Below, piece by piece: positions 14,829 through 23,439 of a stretch of DNA of 41,206 bases. The stretch covers positions 1 through 41,206 of the forward strand of contig JAADFC010000023.1 in NCBI GenBank assembly GCA_013153105.1, in the 5' to 3' direction. Every line of letters starts with the position of its first letter. The stretch's first letter is position 1. Source of the stretch: Thermoproteota archaeon. GTDB taxonomy: Archaea > Thermoproteota > Thermoprotei_A > Sulfolobales > Pyrodictiaceae. The position numbers and the translations under genes were made by a program. A model generated the notes under the pieces. That model was not told the origin of the DNA and made no database searches. It saw nothing but the letters and a program-made list of their open reading frames with translations.

Positions 14829-15761
14829 ATGACCGGCTGGGAGAGGGTTGAAGAGCTAGCGGCGAGGGCTGAGAATATACTAAGGAGCCACGGCTACATG
14901 GTCGAGCGTATAGGCTACCCCTCGGAGCATGACAGAAGGAGCATCGACCTCATAGCAGTCAAGAAGGGTCACGGGATATTCATAAAGGTGGCCGAGGACG
15001 CTGAGGACGTGAGCCAGGCGGATGTGCGCGAGCTGCAGAGCTGCAGCCGTGTGCTCCGGGCCTCTGGTCTTATTGTGGCCGAGCGGGAGGCCGGTGAGGA
15101 GATAGACGATATAGTGGCTCATGAGCGTATGGGGGTCTACGTGGTCAGCCCCGGCGGGCTTGAGGCGGCGCTGCAGCGCTCCATCTATGTCGTCAAGAGG
15201 CAGCGCAGCTACTATATGATGGTGGATGGTGCCAGGCTGCATGAGCTGAGGGTTAGCCGCGGCTACAGCCTGGGGGACGTCGCGTCCAGGCTTAGCGTGA
15301 GCCGGAGGAGCGTGTACCAGTACGAGCAGGAGGAGAGCATGGTATCCCTGCCGGTTGCGCTAAGGCTCATGGAGCTCTTCGGCGAGGAGATATTCAAGCC
15401 TATCGACGTCATGGCGCAGAGATTTGAGCCTCCGCGCGGCCAGGGGAGGACCAAGCTGGGCAAGCTCCTATCAGAGGCAGGTATGAGCGTAGCCGAGACG
15501 AGGCACATACCCCCCAACGCGGTCGCCTCCAGCGGTGATGTAAGGCTAATAGTGATAGTTGAGCGTCGGCGGGGCGATGATGTGGAGAGGAGGCTTGAGG
15601 AGGGCGGCAGGGTGGCGAGCAAGCTGGAGGCGCATGTGATACTCGTGGGCCGCGAGGCGAGCCGCGGGCTTGCAGAGCGCTACGACGCGGTCTACGCGGC
15701 GTCTGTGGAGGAGGCGGCTGCTATAGCGAGGAGGCTGGCGAGGGGCGAGGAGACCCCATAA
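14829..15761 (+). CDS. Archaeal HTH-type transcriptional regulator (COG1395-like)
   Basis: A 310-residue protein of the archaeal putative HTH regulatory family. The N-terminal third (about 1-110) is a nuclease-fold-like alpha/beta domain (RRSIDLIAVKKGHGIFIKVAED). A Cro/XRE-type helix-turn-helix follows at about 138-190 (LRVSRGYSLGDVASRLSVSR, QYEQEES, LRLMELFGEEIF). The C-terminal domain (about 215-305) again contains alpha/beta elements. The internal D-x-IAVKK strand resembles a restriction-like core but without a clear catalytic set. Regulated genes are unknown. The ATG at 14829 follows GGGGTGACGGGG. The stop codon lies within the aspS TATA region. Confidence 0.85.
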   Translation: MTGWERVEELAARAENILRSHGYMVERIGYPSEHDRRSIDLIAVKKGHGIFIKVAEDAEDVSQADVRELQSCSRVLRASGLIVAEREAGEEIDDIVAHERMGVYVVSPGGLEAALQRSIYVVKRQRSYYMMVDGARLHELRVSRGYSLGDVASRLSVSRRSVYQYEQEESMVSLPVALRLMELFGEEIFKPIDVMAQRFEPPRGQGRTKLGKLLSEAGMSVAETRHIPPNAVASSGDVRLIVIVERRRGDDVERRLEEGGRVASKLEAHVILVGREASRGLAERYDAVYAASVEEAAAIARRLARGEETP

Positions 15762-15768
15762 ATTAACC
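15758..15768 (+). promoter_or_regulatory. TATA box of aspS
   Basis: CATAAATTAAC overlaps the stop codon of the upstream HTH gene. An expected start near 15788 makes the GTG at 15778 an unlikely initiation codon and favours TTG at 15811. Confidence 0.45.
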
Positions 15769-15810
15769 TCCCCGGCGGTGCTGCGGCCCTCTCCACCATG
15801 GGGCGGGGTC

Positions 15811-17136
15811 TTGATAAGGCTGCGTGAAAGGGTGCCGGTGGCGTTTCTCCTCCGCGAAGGCGAGCCTGGTAGGGAGTACACGGTCGCCGGCTGGGTCGAC
15901 ACCGTCCGCAGCCTCGGCGGTGTGGTTTTCATAGTCCTCCGCGACAGGAGCGGCCTGATGCAGCTGGTGGTTAAGCGTAACGTATCCAGGGAGGCGTGGA
16001 AGACGGCTAGGAAGCTCTCGCCTGAGAGTGTGATAGCCGCGCGGGGGGTGCTCTCAGAGAGCCAGGCGGCGCTCGGCGGCCGGGAGCTTGTTGTTGAGGA
16101 GCTTGTCGTCTACTCTAAGGCTGAGCCCTTGCCCATAGAGCCCCGGGACTATGAGAAGACCACGCTGGCCAAGAGGCTTGACTGGAGGTTCCTAGACCTC
16201 CGCAGCCCGCGGAACCTCACAATATTCCTGGTCGAAGCCGAGATGGCGTGGGCTGCAAGGGAGTGGTTCCGCGAGCACGGGTTTGTGGAGATATTCACCT
16301 CTAAGATAGTCGGCGCCGCCACCGAGGGTGGTGCCGAGGTTTTCAGCATAGTGTACTTCGATAAGCCGGCCTTCCTGGCGCAGTCGCCGCAGCTGTACAA
16401 GCAGATGGGCGTGATAGCCGGGTTCGAGAGGGTGTTCGAGATAGGCCCCGCGTTCCGAGCAGAGCCTCACCACACTACCAGGCACCTGACCGAGTATACA
16501 AGCGTCGACCTAGAGATGGGCTTCATAGACGGCTACGAGGATGTGATGGATGCGGTCGAGGGTGTGGTGCGGAGCATGGTAGAGGCTGCGGTGAAGGCTT
16601 ATCGCGACAGGATAGAGGAGTACTTCCCGAACGCTGTAACCAAGCTCCCCAAGGATATACCAAGGATAACCATACGTGAGGCGTACAAGCTGTTGGAAAG
16701 TGAAGGCGTGAAGGTCGAGTGGGGCGAGGACCTCTCAACCGAGGCTGAGAGGAAGCTCGGCGAGATAGTGGAGAGAGAGTACGGCTCCCCCCTCGTCTTC
16801 GTAACCGAGTACCCCTGGAGGGCCAGGCCCTTCTACACAATGAGGAAGCCCGACGAGCCCGAGTGGACGCTCAGCTTCGACCTCCTCTACCGTGGCCTGG
16901 AGATAGCCACGGGCGGCCAGCGCGAGCACCGCTACGAGGTGCTGCGCCGCCAGATAGAGGAGAAGGGCTTGAACCCCAGGAACTTCGAATGGTACCTCAA
17001 CATGTTCCGCTTCGGCGCACCGCCCCACGGCGGCGCCGGCATAGGCCTGGAGAGGGTTGTCATGCAGACGCTCGGCCTGCCCAACATACGCGAGGCAAGG
17101 CTGCTCCCACGGGACCCCGAGAGGCTAACCCCCTAG
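15811..17136 (+). CDS. aspS: Aspartyl-tRNA synthetase (archaeal type)
   Basis: About 441 residues from TTG 15811 (the frame opens at GTG 15778). A class IIb synthetase: N-terminal OB-fold anticodon domain (YTVAGWVDTVRSLGGVVFIV), a linker, then the catalytic core with ATEGGAEVFSIVYFDKPAFL, AQSPQLYKQM, motif 2 region FEIGPAFRAEPHHTTRHLTE, and motif 3 GAGIGLERVVMQTLGLPNIR near the C-terminus. The compact form without a GAD insertion is archaeal/eukaryal. Whether it is discriminating or also charges tRNA-Asn cannot be judged here. A 9-bp GC hairpin follows the gene. Confidence 0.95.
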   Translation: MIRLRERVPVAFLLREGEPGREYTVAGWVDTVRSLGGVVFIVLRDRSGLMQLVVKRNVSREAWKTARKLSPESVIAARGVLSESQAALGGRELVVEELVVYSKAEPLPIEPRDYEKTTLAKRLDWRFLDLRSPRNLTIFLVEAEMAWAAREWFREHGFVEIFTSKIVGAATEGGAEVFSIVYFDKPAFLAQSPQLYKQMGVIAGFERVFEIGPAFRAEPHHTTRHLTEYTSVDLEMGFIDGYEDVMDAVEGVVRSMVEAAVKAYRDRIEEYFPNAVTKLPKDIPRITIREAYKLLESEGVKVEWGEDLSTEAERKLGEIVEREYGSPLVFVTEYPWRARPFYTMRKPDEPEWTLSFDLLYRGLEIATGGQREHRYEVLRRQIEEKGLNPRNFEWYLNMFRFGAPPHGGAGIGLERVVMQTLGLPNIREARLLPRDPERLTP

Positions 17137-17173
17137 AAGCGGCGGGCGGCTCAGCCCCCAGCGCCTCCACACA

Positions 17174-17197
17174 CCCCCGCCCGGTGAAGGGCGGGGG
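17174..17197 (+). terminator. Perfect 9-bp GC hairpin downstream of aspS
   Basis: CCCCCGCCC (17174-17182) pairs with GGGCGGGGG (17189-17197) around the loop GGTGAA. It begins 37 nt after the aspS stop. There is no T-run, so it may act in 3'-end formation or mRNA stability rather than as a classical terminator. Confidence 0.4.
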
Positions 17198-17262
17198 TTC
17201 AGCGTCGTCTAGCCTCCTCACAGCCGCCCCGTCTACGGGTGCGGCGTTGGAGTGAGACTAGG

Positions 17263-17271
17263 GTTATTAAT
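17263..17271 (+). promoter_or_regulatory. TATA box of the ahb cluster
   Basis: GTTATTAAT is 26 nt upstream of ATG 17297, which predicts a nearly leaderless transcript. It lies inside the apparent extension of the frame to GTG 17252, so that extension is not translated. Confidence 0.6.
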
Positions 17272-17296
17272 CATAAGAGAGCAGCCTGGGACGCCA

Positions 17297-18574
17297 ATGG
17301 GGGCTGCAATGCACTCTAGGCTCGGTGAGCGACGGCCTCCCCTCCACCGCTCCTGGCCGTTCGACGAGAAGCCGCTGCTCGTCTTCTGGGAGACTACCAA
17401 GGCGTGTATGCTGGCGTGCAAGCATTGTAGGGCCTCGGCCATACTGGAGCCGCTCCCCGGCGAGCTAAGCCACGAGGAGGCTTTGAAGCTCCTCGACGAC
17501 CTGGCGGGCTTCGGGAAGCCGCTGCCCATCCTAGTCTTCACGGGTGGCGACCCGCTGATGAGGAAGGATATATGGGACCTTGTATCCTACGCGAAGGGGC
17601 TGGGCTTTCGTGTAGCGCTGGCGCCGGCCGTCTCACCTCTCCTAAACAGGGATGCGATCAATAAGATGGTGAGGCTGGGCGTTGACGGTGTGAGCATAAG
17701 CCTCGACGGCGCCCGCCCGGAGACTCATGAGGGTATACGGGGGATACCGGGCGTCTACGAGAGGACGCTCAAGGCGATAAGGGAGCTTATAGACGCTGGT
17801 ATAAGGGTCCAGGTGAACACCACTGTTATGAGGGATAACGTGGAGGAGCTTGCAGACATGGTTAAGCTGCTCCGCGACCTAGGCGTTAGCACCTGGGAGG
17901 TCTTCTACCTCATAGTGGTCGGTAGGGCGCAGGAGAAGCTTGACCTCACCCCCTCCGAGTGGGAGGATGTGAGCCACTTCCTCTACGAGGCCTCCAAGTA
18001 TGGCTTGGTCGTGCGTACAACCGAGGGCCCCATGTTCCGCCGTGTAGCAGTAATGAGACGCCTCCTCGAGATCAACGGTATCAACCCCGACGAGGTGCTG
18101 AAGCCGGGGCCGCTCTATCGGAGGCTCGTCTCGAGGCTTAGGGAGCTGCTCGGCGAGCCTGAGGGCAGGCCGCTCGCCTCGACAACGGGTACGAGGGATG
18201 GTAAGGGCATCATATTCATAGGCTACGATGGCACGGTGTACCCGAGCGGCTTTATGACCTACCCGCTGGGCAACGTGAGGACCAGGAGTATAGTCGAGAT
18301 ATACCGTAGCCACCCGGTGCTCCGGAGGATACGCGCGGCCGAGTTCAAGGGCCGCTGTGGGGTGTGCGAGTTCCGCGACATCTGTGGCGGCAGCAGGGCA
18401 CGCGCCTACAGCAGGTTCCTCGACCCCCTAGCGGAGGACCCCGCCTGCCCCTACGAGCCCGGGAGCTTCATGAAGCTCGTGGAGAGCCTAGGGCTTGACC
18501 TCTCGAAGGCCGTGGAGGAAATTCACGGTCTGCGCAATGTCCTCCCCCTCGCCGCTACGCGCACCCAGAGGTAG
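17297..18574 (+). CDS. ahbD: Radical SAM/SPASM protein, probable heme synthase AhbD
   Basis: About 425 residues. The radical SAM cluster motif CMLACKHC gives C37-x3-C41-x2-C44, preceded by FWETTKA, and TGGDPLMRKD provides the SAM-binding GGE-like loop. The C-terminal SPASM domain (about 330-390) has CGVCEFRDICGG and a later Cys (DPACPYEP) for an auxiliary 4Fe-4S cluster. In the alternative heme pathway, AhbD oxidatively decarboxylates Fe-coproporphyrin III to heme b. The ETT-x-x-C-x3-C-x2-CRASA form and the neighbouring siroheme decarboxylase and AhbC-like genes support this assignment; discrimination from AhbC rests on motif style. The start follows from the TATA box at 17263-17271. Confidence 0.8.
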   Translation: MGAAMHSRLGERRPPLHRSWPFDEKPLLVFWETTKACMLACKHCRASAILEPLPGELSHEEALKLLDDLAGFGKPLPILVFTGGDPLMRKDIWDLVSYAKGLGFRVALAPAVSPLLNRDAINKMVRLGVDGVSISLDGARPETHEGIRGIPGVYERTLKAIRELIDAGIRVQVNTTVMRDNVEELADMVKLLRDLGVSTWEVFYLIVVGRAQEKLDLTPSEWEDVSHFLYEASKYGLVVRTTEGPMFRRVAVMRRLLEINGINPDEVLKPGPLYRRLVSRLRELLGEPEGRPLASTTGTRDGKGIIFIGYDGTVYPSGFMTYPLGNVRTRSIVEIYRSHPVLRRIRAAEFKGRCGVCEFRDICGGSRARAYSRFLDPLAEDPACPYEPGSFMKLVESLGLDLSKAVEEIHGLRNVLPLAATRTQR

Positions 18575-18601
18575 GCGTCCCCTCGGCAGTATGTACGGGA
18601 G

Positions 18602-19621
18602 GTGGTGTCCCCCTTGGCTAGCGTTGAGATGGGCGCTCCGGCAGTCAAGCTTGAGCCTTCATGGCTTGTGGATGCGTTGATGCTGCTACAGTACGAGTTC
18701 CCCCTAGAGCGCGACCCCTTCACACCGGTAGCCGAGAGGGTCGGTGTCACTGTTGAGGAGCTGCTCGAGGGCCTCCGCAGGCTGCAGAGGGAGGGTATAC
18801 TGAAGCGGATAGGCTTCTACCTCAACTACCGCTCCGAGCGTAAGAAGGCGGCGTTGATAGCCCTCCACGTCTCCGACCCGGCTGCGGCCACGAGGTTCTT
18901 GGCCTCGAAGCTGGCGGTGACGCACAGCTATGTGAGGAGTCACCCCGTCTACAACCTCTGGGTTGTGGGCAAACACCGTGACCCGGATGAGATTGTCCGG
19001 GCGGCGGAGGAGGCTGCTGCAAGGTTTGGGGATGGACGCTGGGTGGTCCTCTGGGGGGTGCGGACCCACCGTCTCAGCGTCAAATACGACCTCTACCGCG
19101 GCGTTAGCAGGGCCGGCCCCTACGGGCGTGTGGAGCCCAACCCGCCGACGCCGGAGGAGCTGGGCTACAGCCTCGAGCTGGCCCGCAGCCTCCGTGTGCT
19201 CCCTCTCGAGCGCGACCCCTACAGCGCTCTCAGCCGGCGGCTCGGCATGAGCGGAGACAAGCTCTACGAAGCTGCTGTCGAGATGTTCAAGCACGGTGTG
19301 CTCGCCGACCCCGGCGCAGCCCTCGACGGGCACAGGCTGGGCTTTAGGTACAACGCCATGTTCACTCTCGCCCCGAGAGAGCCCGAGAGGCTGGGAGAGC
19401 TCTGCGGCTGGGTTGTCGAGAATGTCCCGGAGGCGACGCATGTAGTGGAGCGCAGCTCCACCCCGCCCGGCGCGTGGAGGCACCTCTGCTACTTCATGTT
19501 CCACGCTGTCGACGAGGCTCTGGCCGGCATAGCGCTTGAAAGGCTTAAGAGCTGTAGCCTCCTCGACGACGTGTTGATTATACCCAGCGTGGCAGACATG
19601 CTCCCCGGAGTCATAAGGTGA
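18602..19621 (+). CDS. Fused siroheme decarboxylase (AhbA-AhbB type)
   Basis: A 339-residue protein made of two Lrp/AsnC-like halves. Each half begins with a related winged-helix unit: FPLERDPFTPVAERVGV (about 34-50) and LPLERDPYSALSRRLGM (about 201-217). Each continues with a helix and an alpha/beta domain. This is the siroheme decarboxylase/NirDL fold, in which AhbA and AhbB (about 150-170 residues each) normally form a heterodimer that converts siroheme to 12,18-didecarboxysiroheme. The second half keeps the DGHRLGF histidine segment; the first half has LNYRSERK instead. A ribosome binding site GGAGGTG (18598-18604) suits TTG 18614 better than GTG 18602. Between ahbD and ahbC. Confidence 0.85.
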   Translation: MVSPLASVEMGAPAVKLEPSWLVDALMLLQYEFPLERDPFTPVAERVGVTVEELLEGLRRLQREGILKRIGFYLNYRSERKKAALIALHVSDPAAATRFLASKLAVTHSYVRSHPVYNLWVVGKHRDPDEIVRAAEEAAARFGDGRWVVLWGVRTHRLSVKYDLYRGVSRAGPYGRVEPNPPTPEELGYSLELARSLRVLPLERDPYSALSRRLGMSGDKLYEAAVEMFKHGVLADPGAALDGHRLGFRYNAMFTLAPREPERLGELCGWVVENVPEATHVVERSSTPPGAWRHLCYFMFHAVDEALAGIALERLKSCSLLDDVLIIPSVADMLPGVIR

Positions 19622-19642
19622 ACAAGTCATTTTCACATGTAG

Positions 19643-19652
19643 AATATTTACA
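19643..19652 (+). promoter_or_regulatory. Possible internal TATA box before ahbC
   Basis: AATATTTACA stands out in an AT-rich 40-nt gap and lies about 42 nt before the TTG start at 19694. It could give ahbC its own promoter within the heme cluster. Confidence 0.35.
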
Positions 19653-19693
19653 ATCCCCTAGGCGGAAACCGCGAATGGGAGGTGTATCCTGCA

Positions 19694-20881
19694 TTGATAC
19701 CCGTATCCGTGATGGTTACCGGGAAGGGTACGGTTTCAGCGAGGATAAAGGGCCACTATAACGCGCGCCGCCCGCCCAGGTTCTCTGAGCTGCTCCGCCC
19801 CATAGTCTTCTGGAACATAACCTACCAGTGCAACCTACGCTGCGCGCACTGCTACATAAACGCCCTTGCCAGAAGGAGCCCGCGCGAGCTGACGACCGAG
19901 GAGGCTGTGGCCCTAGCCGAGGAGATGGCGGAGATAGGCATCCCACTCGTCATATTCAGCGGGGGCGAGCCACTGATACGCAAGGACTTCTGGGAGATAG
20001 TCGAGCCCCTCGCGGGGAAGCCGCGTCCGAAGCTCTCACTGAGCACAAACGGTACCCTGATAACTAGGGAGGTAGCCGAGAAGCTGGCCTCGTACGGGTT
20101 CATGTACGTTGGCATATCGATAGACAGCATTAAGCCGGAGTGGCACGACAAGTTCCGCGGCGTTCCAGGCGCTTTCGCCGCAGCCATACGGGGTATAAAG
20201 AACAGCATAGAGGCGGGCCTCGATGTAGGCATAAGGACCACCATAACCAGGTACAACGTCACCGAGGTGCCGGCTATACTCAAGTGGGCCTATGACAACG
20301 GTATACGGAGGGTCTCCCTCTACATCCTCGACACTGTGGGCCGTGGTACTGGGATAAAGGAGTGGCTGCCGAGCCACGAGCAGCTGCGCTGGCTCGCTGA
20401 CACGCTCATAGAGGAGGCCAGGAAGTATGCGGGTGCCCTCGAGATACTCGTTGTCCGCGGGCAGTTCATCGGGTTCTACATAGCCGACAAGCTTGCAAAG
20501 AGCAATGAGGAGTTCATGGATTATATAAAGCTCATAGACGCCCAGGGCAACTGCGGCCGTAAGAGTATAAGCATCTACCCCGACGGCACGGTGAAGCCCT
20601 GCCAGTTCATAGACTGGGTCTCACTGGGCAACGTCCGGGAGAAGAAGCTGCGTGACATACTGCGCCCCGACAACCCTGCCCTGCAGCCGTTCCTGGAGAT
20701 AGAGAAGCATCTCCGCGGCCCGCGCTGCGGCAGCTGCCCCTTCCGCAGGATATGCGGTGGCGGCAGCCGCGGCCGAGCCCTCGAGGTCTACGGCGACCCC
20801 TGGGGAGACGACCCGCTCTGCTTCATAGACCCGTTCCGGTTGGCGGAGAAGAGGGGCATCAACCCCTCGACCGTCCTCTAG
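19694..20881 (+). CDS. ahbC: Radical SAM/SPASM protein, probable Fe-coproporphyrin III synthase AhbC
   Basis: About 395 residues. The motif CNLRCAHC (C46-x3-C50-x2-C53) follows PIVFWNITYQ, and FSGGEPLIRKDF is the SAM-binding loop. An N-terminal HYNARRPPRFSELLRP segment is typical of AhbC/NirJ relatives. The C-terminal SPASM region has CGRKSISIYPDGTVKPCQF, GPRCGSCPFRRICGG and DDPLCFIDP cysteines. AhbC removes the two acetate side chains of didecarboxysiroheme to give Fe-coproporphyrin III. Start: TTG 19694 has GGAGGTG (19678-19684) at good spacing; GTG 19682 is the longer option. Convergent with, and overlapping by 23 nt, the 5-FTHF cyclo-ligase-like gene. Confidence 0.85.
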   Translation: MIPVSVMVTGKGTVSARIKGHYNARRPPRFSELLRPIVFWNITYQCNLRCAHCYINALARRSPRELTTEEAVALAEEMAEIGIPLVIFSGGEPLIRKDFWEIVEPLAGKPRPKLSLSTNGTLITREVAEKLASYGFMYVGISIDSIKPEWHDKFRGVPGAFAAAIRGIKNSIEAGLDVGIRTTITRYNVTEVPAILKWAYDNGIRRVSLYILDTVGRGTGIKEWLPSHEQLRWLADTLIEEARKYAGALEILVVRGQFIGFYIADKLAKSNEEFMDYIKLIDAQGNCGRKSISIYPDGTVKPCQFIDWVSLGNVREKKLRDILRPDNPALQPFLEIEKHLRGPRCGSCPFRRICGGGSRGRALEVYGDPWGDDPLCFIDPFRLAEKRGINPSTVL

Positions 20882-21650
20882 CAGCGAATGTTTTACACTC
20901 TTCAAGCTTCCAGGGCGCCCTCGCCCGGGCCAGCTCCGCGAGCAGCGGTATCTCGCTTAGCTTCTCGCAGGGGAGCAGCTCCCAGAGGATACCCGGCGGC
21001 CGGGGCTCCCGGTCCGGGAAGCGGAGCAGCCGCGTGGGTGTGGCGGCGTAGTCCAGGGTTACGTCGTAGGGGTCGCGGGGAAGCTCGGGAACCAGTTGGA
21101 CGTCGTGGATGGTGGTGGCTATGGGTGTATCCTCGCCGACCAGGCCCAGCTCGCGGAGGACGGCATACTCTATCTCAGCGTAGCCTTCGCCCTTGCCTAT
21201 CCTCCTACCCCGCCTGTCCACAGCTACAGAGCCTGTGACTATGAAGTCTATAGGGCCGATAGTCCTAAGCTCGTCCAGTGATACCCGCCTGCCGAGAGCG
21301 AAGGCGCCCCGTATCGTTGCAGCCTTCTCGTAGAACTGCGGCGGTATCCGCCTAGGGTCCAGAAGGAGGAAGCCCTCCCGGAGCCTAGGGGTGGCCATTA
21401 CGAGAATCTTGCCCTGCCGGAGGGCGGCTAGCCTAAGGGGGCGCTGTGGGGCGTCTGGGTTAGCCTTCACTATACGCGCCCGCCTCCACTCAGGTAGCCC
21501 GATTATACGCGCTGCAGCCTCAGCGGCTCCGACGAAGTTGGGTATCCGCCCATAGACCGGCCGGGGGAAAGCCGCCACCCCACGCTCCTCCATGAGCCTC
21601 CATATCATCTCCCTTATCTCCTGCTTACGCTTCTCGCCCAAGGTCCTCAT
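20859..21650 (-). CDS. 5-formyltetrahydrofolate cyclo-ligase family protein
   Basis: A 263-residue protein of the 5-FTHF cyclo-ligase/MTHFS superfamily. Characteristic features are the basic N-terminal helix KRKQEIREMIWRLMEERG, IPNFVGAAEAA, the VKANPDAPQRPLR strand-loop, GRRIGKGEGYAEIEYAVL (the family's GKGxGYYD-like block) and TTIHDVQLV. This last block matches archaeal members. Bacterial relatives make methenyl-THF from 5-formyl-THF; the pterin used by this organism is unknown. It shares a 4-nt ATGA overlap with the RecB-like nuclease gene upstream, so it is translationally coupled to it. Convergent overlap with ahbC is 23 nt. Confidence 0.88.
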   Translation of the reverse strand: MRTLGEKRKQEIREMIWRLMEERGVAAFPRPVYGRIPNFVGAAEAAARIIGLPEWRRARIVKANPDAPQRPLRLAALRQGKILVMATPRLREGFLLLDPRRIPPQFYEKAATIRGAFALGRRVSLDELRTIGPIDFIVTGSVAVDRRGRRIGKGEGYAEIEYAVLRELGLVGEDTPIATTIHDVQLVPELPRDPYDVTLDYAATPTRLLRFPDREPRPPGILWELLPCEKLSEIPLLAELARARAPWKLEECKTFAARGRSRG

Positions 21651-22345
21651 CCAAGGCTCGACAAGAGCTTCTCGAGCCTTTCAACACTGCGCTCAAGAGT
21701 TTCAATCTGGGCCTCGATCCTGGCGCGGTATAGGAGCAGCCTCGCGGCCGCCCGCAGCCCCCACGGCCCCTGCCGCGCCAGGCGGCTCCTCTTCAGCATC
21801 TCAACCAGAGGCTGCAGCTCCTTAACGCTAACCCCCAGCCTCCTGGCGGCGTCGTAGACTGTGGGCTCCTCGGCTAGAGCCTTAAGGGCCTCTATATCCG
21901 AGGGTTTGGGCCTGAACGCCCTGTCCAAAAGCAGCTGAAGAATGTCTACAATAACTTCGGCAGCCGCGGCCTCCACAATGTGTTCAAGCTCTTCCGCGTC
22001 GATGAGAAACACGTCCTCTAGCTCGATAACCTTTACCCCCAGCTTCTCAGCTAGTTTAGCCGCTGCGTCATCTGCGAAGCCCTTGCATACTACAAGCGGC
22101 CTATACCCTAGCACCTTGGCGTTCACGTAGGCCTGCCTTACGCCGTTCACGTCGAGACGCCCCGCCTTTACCTCAACGGCGTACATCTCTCCGTCCGGCC
22201 CCTCGGCTACGAAGTCCACCTCGGCCACTTCAACGCCATCGATAACTATTTTCACATGATCACGGACAACGCGGAACCCCCTCTCCTCCAGGACCCTCAC
22301 AGCTACCCGCTCGCTGGCCAGCCACCTCCTCCTACCTCGGCCCAC
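21647..22345 (-). CDS. RecB-family nuclease-like protein with C-terminal HTH/coiled coil
   Basis: A 232-residue protein. The N-terminal 120 residues have a PD-(D/E)XK core: E12, D44 in EVDFVAEG, E58-V-K60 in AVEVK, and a RQAYVNAK segment (Q71) like the RecB motif QxxxY. A helix-turn-helix-like stretch follows (about 165-190: YDAARRLGVSVKELQPLVE), then a C-terminal heptad-like helix (ARIEAQIETLERSVERLEKL) suitable for a coiled coil. It therefore looks like a complete DNA-binding nuclease. Substrate unknown. It is the first gene of a coupled pair with the cyclo-ligase-like gene and is divergent from deoxyhypusine synthase. Confidence 0.82.
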   Translation of the reverse strand: MGRGRRRWLASERVAVRVLEERGFRVVRDHVKIVIDGVEVAEVDFVAEGPDGEMYAVEVKAGRLDVNGVRQAYVNAKVLGYRPLVVCKGFADDAAAKLAEKLGVKVIELEDVFLIDAEELEHIVEAAAAEVIVDILQLLLDRAFRPKPSDIEALKALAEEPTVYDAARRLGVSVKELQPLVEMLKRSRLARQGPWGLRAAARLLLYRARIEAQIETLERSVERLEKLLSSLG

Positions 22346-22411
22346 GCTCGAACACCCCTAGGGCTAGCCTAGGAACTCCTCAAGCCCCTCAATCCCTCCC
22401 GGGCGTCTACC

Positions 22412-22448
22412 ATTAATCGCCGCGGCGGCCGCGCCGCAGCCGCCGCGG
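22412..22448 (+). promoter_or_regulatory. Deoxyhypusine synthase promoter with 10-bp inverted repeat
   Basis: The TATA element ATTAAT (22412-22417) is followed directly by CCGCGGCGGC (22420-22429) and its perfect complement GCCGCCGCGG (22439-22448), with a 9-nt spacer. The repeat spans the expected transcription start, so it could be an operator or a leader hairpin. Confidence 0.5.
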
Positions 22449-22476
22449 GAAGGGAAGCGGGTAGGGTGAGGCAGCC

Positions 22477-23439
22477 GTGGCAGGCCGGGAGGAACTGCTC
22501 CGCGAACCCGTGAGAGACGTTGAAGCCGCTGAGGATATGAGCGTACGCGACCTAATCCGCATGTACGGCGACATACACGGCTTCATGGCGGGCCACCTGT
22601 ACCGGGCCGTCAGGCTTCTCGAGAGATGCATAGCCGAGGCTGACCTGCGGCTGCTCTCCTTCACAGCCAACCTCGTCGCCACGGGGCTGCGCGGCCTCTT
22701 CGCCCAGCTTATCCGCGAGAAGGTGTTCAACCTGGTGGTGACCACCTGCGGCACAATAGACCATGATATAGCCCGGGGCAGCGGCGGCCGCTACTACAAG
22801 GGGTTCTTCGAGGTTGATGACAGGATGCTAAGGGAGTTAGACATACACAGGCTTGGAAACATATACATCCCCGTCGAAGACTATGGGCCCCGCGTCGAGA
22901 AGACCGTCTACCGTGTGCTAGACGAGCTGGACCGGGGGAGGAGCTGGGGCGTCTACGAGATACTATGGGAGGTAGGCAGGAGAATCCAGGACAGCCATAG
23001 CATACTAAGGGCAGCCTACGAGGCGCAGGTGCCGATAATAGTTCCAGGCTACCTGGACGGCGCGTTCGGCACAGCCCTATTCACGTACTCCCAGACGCAC
23101 CGTGACCTCCGGATAGACCCGTTTAAGGATGAGTCTGTGATGGCGGACCGGTTCTTCGAGGCGAGGAAGGCTCTTGGATTGATAATTGGCGGGGGCATAA
23201 GCAAGCACCATAGCATATGGTGGGCACAGTTTAGGGAGGGATTCGACTGTGTAGTGTATGTAACGACGGCAGTGGAGTACGATGGGAGCCTTAGCGGCGC
23301 GCATCCACGCGAGGCCATAAGCTGGGGTAAGGTGAAGCCGGAGGCTGAGAGTATAGTAGTCTACGCGGATGCGACGCTGGTGCTGCCCCTGATGGCGCCG
23401 TTCCTCCTCTCGGCCCGGCGTTCTAGCGGGAGTCGCTGA
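22477..23439 (+). CDS. dys: Deoxyhypusine synthase
   Basis: A 320-residue deoxyhypusine synthase, which transfers the aminobutyl group of spermidine to a lysine of aIF5A. The catalytic-lysine segment GGGISKHH places K243 where the family's active Lys sits (GGGVxKHH). TTCGTIDHDIAR, GSGGRYYKGFF and PGYLDGAFGTALF are NAD- and spermidine-site regions, and AVEYDGSLSGA is the usual C-terminal block. The GTG start at 22477 follows GGGTGAGG. It overlaps the convergent methyltransferase by 17 nt. Polyamine genes in the same window fit its spermidine need; aIF5A itself is not in the window. Confidence 0.95.
   Translation: MAGREELLREPVRDVEAAEDMSVRDLIRMYGDIHGFMAGHLYRAVRLLERCIAEADLRLLSFTANLVATGLRGLFAQLIREKVFNLVVTTCGTIDHDIARGSGGRYYKGFFEVDDRMLRELDIHRLGNIYIPVEDYGPRVEKTVYRVLDELDRGRSWGVYEILWEVGRRIQDSHSILRAAYEAQVPIIVPGYLDGAFGTALFTYSQTHRDLRIDPFKDESVMADRFFEARKALGLIIGGGISKHHSIWWAQFREGFDCVVYVTTAVEYDGSLSGAHPREAISWGKVKPEAESIVVYADATLVLPLMAPFLLSARRSSGSR

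Noticed and set aside
18704..19636. 310-codon minus-strand ORF opposite the siroheme decarboxylase gene
   Set aside because: It is a GC-driven shadow of a well-supported gene, with no recognisable domains.
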